From: Desulfobacula sp.
GTDB lineage: Bacteria > Desulfobacterota > Desulfobacteria > Desulfobacterales > Desulfobacteraceae
Assembly (NCBI GenBank): GCA_029940235.1
Contig: JAOZRI010000180.1
Location: 1 to 5,229, forward strand
Length of the DNA: 5,229 nt
Direction: 5' to 3'
The notes under the pieces were generated by a model, which saw only the letters and a program-made list of their open reading frames with translations, searched no databases and had not been told where the DNA came from. Made by a program: the position numbers and the translations under genes. Position 1 is the stretch's first letter. Every line of letters starts with the position of its first letter. Positions 1 to 5,229 of this stretch are shown piece after piece.

Positions 1-405
1 ATTGATGCTGCTTTCTATACTGTTGGACACCCTTCAGGATACTATAAGGAAGCCACTTCAGGCACCCGTAAAATAAAATTTGTCCCCATTCAAAATATTG
101 ATAGTCTTCTGGCAAAATATCCCTATTATGCAAAATCTGCAACATTGATGAAGAATTATCCAGGTGCTGTAAATAAAGAAGAATCTGTTCCGACATTTGG
201 TGTGAAAGCAACATTTGTTACATCTGCAAAAGTATCTGATGATGTTGTTTATGCAATTACAAAAGAAGTCTTTGAAAATTTTGAAGCTTTTGCAAAATTG
301 CATCCTGCCTATGCTGGTCTCACAAAAGAGGCAATGTTGACTGGTATGTCAGCTCCAATTCATCCAGGCGCAATGAAATATTACAAAGAAGCAGGCCTGA
401 AATAG
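1..405 (+). CDS. TAXI-family TRAP transporter solute-binding protein, C-terminal part (5' end outside window)
   Basis: Frame 1 is open from the first base to a TAG at 403-405 and encodes the last 134 residues of a protein whose start lies upstream. The family is the TAXI (TRAP-associated extracytoplasmic immunogenic) binding proteins, which are usually about 320-340 aa, so roughly the C-terminal 40% is here. Supporting signs are the segment GTRKIKFVPI (fragment residues 21-30), the stretch VKATFVTSAKVSDDVVYAIT (68-87), and the closing PIHPGAMKYYKEAG (119-132), which matches the typical TAXI C-terminus ending in a HPGA-x-(K/R)YY motif. Members are periplasmic and hand a ligand to a fused TRAP permease, which is exactly the next gene. 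The signal peptide and most ligand-contacting residues are not in view, so the substrate cannot be inferred. There is no clear intrinsic terminator directly after the stop. Confidence 0.93.
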   Translation: MDAAFYTVGHPSGYYKEATSGTRKIKFVPIQNIDSLLAKYPYYAKSATLMKNYPGAVNKEESVPTFGVKATFVTSAKVSDDVVYAITKEVFENFEAFAKLHPAYAGLTKEAMLTGMSAPIHPGAMKYYKEAGLK

Positions 406-427
406 TTGGTGTTTGAACGAAAATTCA

Positions 428-515
428 CCCATCTGCTTCGTTGTATCAAAATTTTGCAATTCTCATGTATTACAGTACACTCCGGTTGCAAAATTCCTTG
501 CGCCTAACATATGGG
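428..515. repeat. Long imperfect palindrome, candidate dispersed REP-like element
   Basis: Two arms face each other around a centre near 470-475. Outer pair: CCCAT (428-432) with ATGGG (511-515). Middle pair: AATTTTGCAA (450-459) with TTGCAAAATT (486-495), a perfect 10-bp match. Inner pair: TGTA (466-469) with TACA (476-479). Between these blocks the pairing is broken by mismatches and about 2 bases of length difference. The result is a cruciform or long RNA hairpin of about 88 bases in a gene gap. The layout (long arms, short TACAGTACA-like centre) resembles extragenic palindromes I associate with Desulfobacterales and related genomes, but that family link is from memory. It lies between the binding-protein gene and the permease gene, so its RNA would be in the middle of the transporter transcript. 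Confidence 0.6.
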
Positions 516-518
516 CAA

Positions 519-543
519 CTTTGTGAGCATACGCTCCTCAAAG
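519..543 (+). repeat. Small hairpin on the right flank of the palindrome
   Basis: CTTTG (519-523) pairs with CAAAG (539-543) and GAGC (525-528) pairs with GCTC (533-536) around an ATAC loop (529-532), with an unpaired base on the left side and two on the right side. It begins four bases after the outer arm of the long palindrome, so it may belong to the same repeated unit. No T-run follows, so it does not look like a terminator. Confidence 0.45.
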
Positions 544-594
544 AGCCATCCAACACGGGTGTTCGATAGTAATTAACAAGTTATTAATAAACTG

Positions 595-624
595 GCAGTG
601 GAAAAGAGATATCTTTTCCACTGC
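595..624 (+). promoter_or_regulatory. Perfect 13-bp stem-loop between binding-protein and permease genes
   Basis: GCAGTGGAAAAGA (595-607) and TCTTTTCCACTGC (612-624) are exact reverse complements separated by the four bases GATA. The following bases (TGCTCTTAACC) are only mildly T-rich, so this is not a canonical intrinsic terminator. It ends 12 bases before the permease ribosome-binding site. In many binding-protein-dependent transporter operons a stem-loop after the binding-protein gene protects the upstream message or lets only part of transcription through, giving excess binding protein over permease. That role is inferred here from position. A dyad operator for a DNA-binding regulator is an alternative. 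Confidence 0.6.
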
Positions 625-636
625 TGCTCTTAACCG

Positions 637-642
637 TAGGTG
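637..642 (+). promoter_or_regulatory. Ribosome-binding site deciding the permease start
   Basis: TAGGTG (637-642) lies six bases before ATG 649-651. This is the reason to prefer ATG 649 over the in-frame GTG at 640-642, which is itself part of the Shine-Dalgarno sequence and has no such motif at a useful distance upstream. Confidence 0.7.
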
Positions 643-648
643 AAAATT

Positions 649-2742
649 ATGAGTGATTCTCAAATTCAGGAAATTGACGAAGGTGTTGAACTTGCCCGAA
701 AAATGGCAGAGGAAGAAGAGGGCATAGGAAGAAAACCTCTCGGGCTTTCCAAATGGGTGATTCCAACCATTGCAGTAACATGGAGTTTGTTTCAGCTTTC
801 AATTGCAAGCTGGCTTATACTTGACTCTACCTATATTCGGGCAATCCATCTTGGATTTGCATTATTAATAGTTTATTTAAACTATCCCTTCTTTAAGAAA
901 CCCAAATTCGGGTTAAAATTTTTATCTGCTACGAACAGGATTCCTGTTTTTGATTATGCTGTTGCAATTATTGCAGCTCTTTGTGCTCTTTATCTTGTGC
1001 TAGATTATATGGGAATAAGCACGAGATATGGTGCGCCGATTCAAAGGGATATTGTCGTTGGCGTCATGTTGACAATACTGCTTCTTGAGGCAGCAAGAAG
1101 AGTTATAGGGCCCGCACTTCCTGTTATTGCTATCTGTTTTTGCGCCTATGCTTTTCTCGGACCTCATATGCCGGATCTTATTGCATTTAAGGGTGTTTCA
1201 TTAAATCGTTTTGTTGGGCAGATGACCATGTCAACTGAAGGTATATATGGAATCCCCCTTGATGTTTCAGCAACCATTGTTTTTTTGTTTGTCCTTTTTG
1301 GTGCAATGCTGGACAGAGCAGGGGCAGGGCATTATTTTATTCAGCTTGCCTTAAGTCTGCTTGGCGGTTTTAAGGGTGGACCTGCAAAAGCAGCCATTCT
1401 TGGAAGCGGTCTTACCGGAATGGTATCAGGGTCCAGTATTGCAAATATTGTGACAACCGGCACATTTACCATACCCATGATGAAAAAGGTTGGATATCCG
1501 GCTACCAAGGCTGCTGCAGTTGAGGTTGCTGCAAGTACGGATGGACAGCTTGCACCTCCTATCATGGGAGCTGCTGCATTTATTATAGCAGAATATGTTA
1601 ATGTTCCTTATGTAGAAGTTATAAAAGCAGCTGCAATTCCAGCTTTTGCTTCCTATGCAGCACTTTTTTATATCACCCATATTGAAGCATCAAAACTTGG
1701 TTTAAGAGGTCTTGCCAAAAGTGAACTGCCTCTGTTCTTTAAAACTTTCTTTGGCGGACTTCACTTTATGATTCCAATACTTTTATTGTTATATGAACTG
1801 GTTATTGTCAGGCATTCTCCTGAACTTGCTGCATTTCATGCCATATGGCTTATGGGGATTGTTATGCTTTTTCAGGAACCAATCAAGGCATATTTTGCAA
1901 AACAGCCCATAGGTCCAGCAATAAAAAAAGCAATTATAGATATTTTTGGTGCTCTTGCCTCGGGCGCTCGTAATATGGTTTCAGTTGCACTTGCAACAGC
2001 AGCTGCAGGAATCATTGTCGGTGTTGTCGCGCTGGGTCTTGGAGGGCTAATCACGGAAATTATTGATGTGATTTCCGGGGGTAATATATACCTTATGCTT
2101 GTTATTACAGCAATAGCAAGTTTAGTTATCGGTATGGGACTTCCCACAACTGCAACTTATATCGTCATGGCATCATTGACTGCCCCTGCCATTGTATCCA
2201 TTGCCGGAGCCCAGGAGTGGTTTGTACCATTAATGTCAGCCCATCTGTTCTGTTTTTATTTTGGAATTCTTGCAGATGATACGCCTCCTGTCGGGCTTGC
2301 AGCCTATGCTGCTGCTGCCATTGCAAAATCGCCGCCCATTGCAACAGGGCTCCAAGGATTTATGTATGACATTAGAACGGCAATTCTGCCTTTCATGTTC
2401 ATATTTAACTCTGATCTGATCCTGCATAATATTACATCCTGGCCCCAGGGAATATTGATTTTTGTAATGGCATGTATTGGTAATTTTGCCTTTGCGTCGG
2501 CAACCCAGGGCTGGTTTGTTGCAAAAGTTAAAATTTGGGAAATTCCTCTGTTTTTAAGTATAACCGTATGTGCCATGAGACCTGATGCAGTTGCATCCCT
2601 TGTTGGTCTGCCACATGATCAGCGCTATTATATTTATCCTGTTGCTTTGATTATTTTTGGTATTCTCTATTTAATGCAAAAGCCAAGAATACCTGAACAG
2701 GGAATTGCTAAAACTGCCAAAGAGGCTTTTGGCAAAGGTTAA
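649..2742 (+). CDS. TRAP transporter fused permease subunit (DctQ-DctM fusion, TAXI type)
   Basis: This encodes a 697-aa inner-membrane protein that carries substrate delivered by the TAXI binding protein, energised in known TRAP systems by a sodium or proton gradient. The N-terminus is acidic and soluble (1-30). It is followed by hydrophobic segments of the small DctQ-like part (about 36-58, 65-81, 101-121, 134-148, 154-171). The large DctM-like part begins near 200. DctM hallmarks are visible: the first re-entrant/hairpin motif GSGLTGMVSGSSIANIVTTG (252-271), TDGQLAPPIMGAA (297-309), the second-half motif GMGLPTTATYIV (495-506), and FGILADDTPPVGLAAYAAA (538-556). Two or three further hydrophobic segments lie at about 600-620, 632-652 and 661-677, before a basic tail. 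Length fits the fused TAXI permeases (about 600-870 aa), and no break is seen. The start is ATG 649, nine bases inside a longer GTG option, because of the ribosome-binding site. The Usp gene follows after 23 bases, suggesting co-transcription. Confidence 0.96.
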   Translation: MSDSQIQEIDEGVELARKMAEEEEGIGRKPLGLSKWVIPTIAVTWSLFQLSIASWLILDSTYIRAIHLGFALLIVYLNYPFFKKPKFGLKFLSATNRIPVFDYAVAIIAALCALYLVLDYMGISTRYGAPIQRDIVVGVMLTILLLEAARRVIGPALPVIAICFCAYAFLGPHMPDLIAFKGVSLNRFVGQMTMSTEGIYGIPLDVSATIVFLFVLFGAMLDRAGAGHYFIQLALSLLGGFKGGPAKAAILGSGLTGMVSGSSIANIVTTGTFTIPMMKKVGYPATKAAAVEVAASTDGQLAPPIMGAAAFIIAEYVNVPYVEVIKAAAIPAFASYAALFYITHIEASKLGLRGLAKSELPLFFKTFFGGLHFMIPILLLLYELVIVRHSPELAAFHAIWLMGIVMLFQEPIKAYFAKQPIGPAIKKAIIDIFGALASGARNMVSVALATAAAGIIVGVVALGLGGLITEIIDVISGGNIYLMLVITAIASLVIGMGLPTTATYIVMASLTAPAIVSIAGAQEWFVPLMSAHLFCFYFGILADDTPPVGLAAYAAAAIAKSPPIATGLQGFMYDIRTAILPFMFIFNSDLILHNITSWPQGILIFVMACIGNFAFASATQGWFVAKVKIWEIPLFLSITVCAMRPDAVASLVGLPHDQRYYIYPVALIIFGILYLMQKPRIPEQGIAKTAKEAFGKG

Positions 2743-2750
2743 TAAAAGAG

Positions 2751-2757
2751 AAAAGGA
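2751..2757 (+). promoter_or_regulatory. Ribosome-binding site for the GTG-started Usp gene
   Basis: AAAAGGA (2751-2757) stands eight bases before the GTG at 2766-2768. No ATG fits better: translation from this GTG gives MDNIKKILVPLEF, which places the first strand of the Usp fold at its usual position two to three residues from the N-terminus. Confidence 0.65.
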
Positions 2758-2765
2758 AATAAAAA

Positions 2766-3257
2766 GTGGATAATATTAAAAAAATTCTAGTTCCCCTTGA
2801 ATTTACAGAATATTCACAAGGTGTTTTTAATTGTGCTGTGCAAATGGCTGTGAATAATGAAGCCACCATAATTGTTCTAAGTGTAATTAATTCAAGGGAT
2901 ATTGAGTCTGTGGAAACCATTGTTTCCATGGGTTATGATGTTGATGCAGAACACTATGTTGAAGAGATACGCAAAGATAGAAAGCAACAACTCAACAACA
3001 TGGCAGATGAATCCAAAATTGACAAGGATAAGGTTAAGATTCTGTTTAAAATAGGAAAACCTGTTGATGAAATTTTAAAGGCAATTGACAATGAGTCTCC
3101 TGATCTTGTTGTGATGGGCACCAAGGGACGTTCCAATTTGAAAAACGGCGTTATGGGTTCTGTTGCTGGAAAAGTTTTTAAGAGATCTCCTGTAAACATT
3201 TTATCCCATAGAGGCAAAAGTGTTAAACAAAGTTTATCAAAAAGACTTTATTCTTAA
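2766..3257 (+). CDS. Universal stress protein (UspA family, ATP-binding type), probable TRAP-associated regulator
   Basis: This is a single-domain 163-aa cytoplasmic Usp protein, near the usual 140-160 aa. Strand 1 is IKKILVPLEFTEYS (4-17). The nucleotide-binding signature G-x2-G-x9-G-S/T is complete: G118, G121, G131 and S132 in the segment from MGTKGRSN to MGSVAG, followed by the closing strand SPVNIL (141-146). This places it with the ATP-binding Usp proteins. The residue after the first strand is Glu12, where many members have Asp that contacts adenine, a mild change. After residue 148 there is a short basic tail (KSVKQSLSKRLYS) beyond the usual fold end. It starts with GTG 23 bases after the permease stop. 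Usp proteins are known partners of TRAP systems: TeaD of Halomonas elongata binds ATP and regulates the ectoine transporter TeaABC. A similar role here is inferred from position; a general stress role remains possible. Confidence 0.93.
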   Translation: MDNIKKILVPLEFTEYSQGVFNCAVQMAVNNEATIIVLSVINSRDIESVETIVSMGYDVDAEHYVEEIRKDRKQQLNNMADESKIDKDKVKILFKIGKPVDEILKAIDNESPDLVVMGTKGRSNLKNGVMGSVAGKVFKRSPVNILSHRGKSVKQSLSKRLYS

Positions 3258-3274
3258 ATTTTAAAAGATAGTTT

Positions 3275-3320
3275 ACAGAGAACCGATTTTTAATGATTGT
3301 ATTAAAAATCGGTTCTCTGT
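3275..3320 (+). terminator. Strong 20-bp hairpin after the Usp gene, probable intrinsic terminator or attenuator
   Basis: The arms 3275-3294 (ACAGAGAACCGATTTTTAAT) and 3301-3320 are perfect reverse complements with a six-base GATTGT loop. Four T residues follow (3320-3323), then AAAA, so the U-tract is short. It starts 17 bases after the Usp stop, the expected place for an end-of-operon terminator. The next gene's ribosome-binding site begins only six bases after the stem, so the hairpin also sits in that gene's leader if transcription passes through. Confidence 0.75.
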
Positions 3321-3326
3321 TTTAAA

Positions 3327-3333
3327 AGAGGTG
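3327..3333 (+). promoter_or_regulatory. Ribosome-binding site of the molybdopterin oxidoreductase gene
   Basis: AGAGGTG (3327-3333) precedes ATG 3336-3338. The core GAGG ends four bases before the start codon, slightly close but usable. The next in-frame ATG (residue 11) lies inside the iron-sulfur motif, so 3336 is the only sensible start. Confidence 0.65.
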
Positions 3334-3335
3334 TA

Positions 3336-5229
3336 ATGAAAAAACAATTTAAAGTTTCCTGTCCAATGGATTGTACTGATCTTTGCTTGTTTATTGTTAC
3401 TGTGGAAAACAATTTGATTATTAAGTTGGAAGGAGATCCTGACCATCCAGTTACAAAGGGATTTGTCTGCAAAAAAGGAAGAACTCTTGTTCAACGTCTT
3501 TATAGTCCAGAAAGAATAAAACATCCTCTCATAAAAAAAGGCAATGATTTTATAAAAGTTTCCTATGATGAAGTGTTTGATATTATTGTCCAAAATTTGA
3601 CTTCCATTAAAAAAGAGTATGGTACAAAAGCAATTTTAAATTATACATGTGATGGATATGGCGGAATAAAGAACAAAATTCAAAATATATTTTTTAACTG
3701 TTTTGGTGGTGTGACACAACCTGTGGGCAGTCTCTGCTGGGGAGCTGGAATTGCAGCCCAGAAATATGATTTTGGTAGCCCAAAGGGACATTTTCCAGAT
3801 GATGTATTAAATGCTGAAGTTATTTTGGTCTGGGGAAGAAATCCAAAATATACCAGTATTCATTTATTTACTCTGCTTAAACAGGCTCAAAAAAATGGCA
3901 GTAAGGTTATCGTTATAGACCCTGTAAAAACAGCGACAGCAAAAAGTTTTGATGAATATATCAGGATAAAGCCATCAACTGATGCAGCCCTGGCCCTTGC
4001 CATGGCAAACATAATTATTGAAAATAATCTCCATAATAAACAATTTATCAAAAATCATGTTAAAGGATTTCAAAGATTTAAAGAATATGCATCTTGTTTT
4101 ACCCTTGCAAAAACTGAAGAGATTACAGGTATTGATGCCAGTATTATTAAAATCATGGCATTGCAATATGCAAAATCAAAAACAGCATCCATTTATATCG
4201 GGTTTGGAATGCAGCGTTATCATAATGGAGGGAATACAATAAGATGCATAGATGCCCTTGGAGCAATTACAGGTAAAATAGGAAAAAAAGGCTGCGGGGT
4301 AAATTATGCTGCAAAATCCATCAGCCCATATCTTAATGAACTGGACAAAAAAAGTGAGGAACATATAGTTAACAGGCGGACTTTTACCGTGGGAGACTTG
4401 GGAAAATTTCTTGAAACAGTTAAGAATCCTCCTGTTAAAGCCATTTTCGTTGCATATGGAAATCCTTTGACCCAGAGTCCTGACTTAAAGCAGACAGTGG
4501 ATAATTTTTCAAAAATAAAATTTAAGGTGGTATTTGATCATTTTATGACAGATACAGCAAAACAGGCTGATATTGTAATCCCGGCAGCCTTTGTATTTGA
4601 GCAGGAGGATGTGTTCGCAACCTCCATGTATTCTCCTGTGTTAAACTATTCTCAAAAGGCTATTGATCCACCAGAATCTATCATGCCAGAATTTGAGTTT
4701 TATCTGAAACTTGCAGAAAAACTTGGAATCAAAAATTTTGGGTTTAAAAATTCAAAGGAATATCTTGAAAAAAGTGTGCAGTCTTTATTGAATAAGCTTG
4801 GTAAAAAACCTGCTATTTTGGTTGATCATCTTTCTAAAGAGTATTTGAGAATTAAACAGAATGATATTCCCTGGAAAGATAAAATATTTGATACTCCCTC
4901 TGGCAGGATTGAACTTTACAGCGACAAAGCATTACAGAACGGGCTGTCTGCTCTTCCATGCTATGTTGAACCATCTAAGGCAGATGAAAAATTTCCTTTG
5001 AGACTTTTAACCTGCCACACAATTGATTCCATGCATTCCCAGGGGTTTGTTTTTAAAAATGACAAACCCATGGTCTATCTGAATCAGAAAACAGCAGAAA
5101 AATTTAATCTTCACAATAAGGATCTGGTGTATGTCAGAGGAATTAAATCCAAAATAGAGGCAAATTTATGCATCGATGAAGCTATCTGCAACAACACCGC
5201 TTTTATTTACCAGGGTTTCTGGCATAAAA
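3336..5229 (+). CDS. Molybdopterin-dependent oxidoreductase (DMSO reductase superfamily, BisC/YoaE-like), 3' end outside window
   Basis: The frame from ATG 3336 is open to the window edge: 631 codons plus one base, with no stop. The N-terminus carries a [4Fe-4S] motif C9-x3-C13-x3-C17-x27-C45, followed by the typical EGDPDHPVTKGFVCKKG context (32-48). The likely molybdenum ligand is Cys134 in GSLCWGAG (131-138). Further family signs are VILVWGRNP (162-170), VIVIDP (191-196), the IKPSTDAALALAMA stretch (211-224), AYGNPLTQSPD (373-383) and ADIVIPAAFVFEQED (411-425). The C-terminal cofactor-binding domain begins near 554 with LRLLTCHTIDSMHSQG. Proteins of this kind are about 650-700 aa, so probably a few dozen residues are missing. 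There is no twin-arginine or other signal peptide, so it should be cytoplasmic. The fold is certain but the substrate is not: formate dehydrogenase, reductase or hydratase activity cannot be told apart here, and any partner subunit would lie downstream, out of view. Confidence 0.94.
   Translation, partial: MKKQFKVSCPMDCTDLCLFIVTVENNLIIKLEGDPDHPVTKGFVCKKGRTLVQRLYSPERIKHPLIKKGNDFIKVSYDEVFDIIVQNLTSIKKEYGTKAILNYTCDGYGGIKNKIQNIFFNCFGGVTQPVGSLCWGAGIAAQKYDFGSPKGHFPDDVLNAEVILVWGRNPKYTSIHLFTLLKQAQKNGSKVIVIDPVKTATAKSFDEYIRIKPSTDAALALAMANIIIENNLHNKQFIKNHVKGFQRFKEYASCFTLAKTEEITGIDASIIKIMALQYAKSKTASIYIGFGMQRYHNGGNTIRCIDALGAITGKIGKKGCGVNYAAKSISPYLNELDKKSEEHIVNRRTFTVGDLGKFLETVKNPPVKAIFVAYGNPLTQSPDLKQTVDNFSKIKFKVVFDHFMTDTAKQADIVIPAAFVFEQEDVFATSMYSPVLNYSQKAIDPPESIMPEFEFYLKLAEKLGIKNFGFKNSKEYLEKSVQSLLNKLGKKPAILVDHLSKEYLRIKQNDIPWKDKIFDTPSGRIELYSDKALQNGLSALPCYVEPSKADEKFPLRLLTCHTIDSMHSQGFVFKNDKPMVYLNQKTAEKFNLHNKDLVYVRGIKSKIEANLCIDEAICNNTAFIYQGFWHK

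Noticed and set aside
409..507. A 32-codon open frame starting with GTG inside the intergenic palindrome (peptide begins VFERKFTHLL).
   Set aside because: It lies almost wholly within the palindromic repeat, has no Shine-Dalgarno sequence, and its stop falls in the right arm. Such frames are by-products of the repeat.
565..594. AT-rich stretch (AATTAACAAGTTATTAATAAAC) as a possible promoter for the permease.
   Set aside because: No convincing -35 element at the right spacing; AT-richness alone is expected in this genome.
640..648. GTG at 640 as the permease start, adding three residues (MKI).
   Set aside because: The GTG is part of the AGGTG Shine-Dalgarno sequence serving ATG 649, and no suitable ribosome-binding site precedes it.
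1341..1565. Minus-strand open frame of 74 codons opposite the permease DctM motif region.
   Set aside because: It lies wholly opposite a clear membrane protein gene, and its composition mirrors the sense codons. Other minus-strand frames opposite the permease, Usp and oxidoreductase genes were left out for the same reason.
3260..3278. TTTTAAAAGATAGTTTAC as a possible -10 region for the oxidoreductase gene.
   Set aside because: Weak match and no clear -35 partner; any transcript would begin within the strong hairpin. Not supportable without start-site data.
4018..4242. Plus-strand 74-codon frame inside the oxidoreductase gene.
   Set aside because: It is out of frame within a continuous, family-consistent reading frame. 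It has no separate ribosome-binding site or recognisable motif.

Overview
The window looks like a piece of an AT-rich bacterial chromosome. It most resembles an anaerobic Desulfobacterota/Desulfobacterales-type genome. That assignment is inference: it rests on the gene content (TAXI-type TRAP transporter with an attached Usp gene, then a cytoplasmic molybdopterin oxidoreductase) and on an intergenic palindromic repeat whose style I associate with such genomes. There is no marker gene to prove it.

Layout, all on the + strand: (1) 1-405, the 3' end of a TAXI-family TRAP solute-binding protein gene. (2) 406-648, a non-coding gap holding a long imperfect palindrome (about 428-515), a small hairpin on its right flank (519-543), and a separate perfect 13-bp hairpin (595-624) just before the permease ribosome-binding site. 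(3) 649-2742, a full-length fused TRAP permease (DctQ-like plus DctM-like, 697 aa). (4) 2766-3257, a universal stress protein with an intact ATP-binding motif, 23 bases after the permease. (5) 3275-3320, a perfect 20-bp stem hairpin, probably a terminator or attenuator. (6) 3336 to the window end, a molybdopterin oxidoreductase open to the edge (631 codons seen, no stop).

The first three genes form a coherent transport module. The periplasmic binding protein captures a ligand (probably an organic acid or amino acid, not identifiable here), the fused permease takes it up using an ion gradient, and the Usp protein probably tunes the transporter in response to nucleotide state, as TeaD does for the TeaABC TRAP system. 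The hairpin between binding protein and permease would fit the usual need for more binding protein than permease. The oxidoreductase lies beyond a strong hairpin and may be a separate or partly coupled unit; its substrate cannot be read from the sequence.

I found no CRISPR array, tRNA, rRNA, insertion sequence or phage gene. I do not see a convincing new system; the points most worth checking are the intergenic structures and the transporter-Usp coupling.
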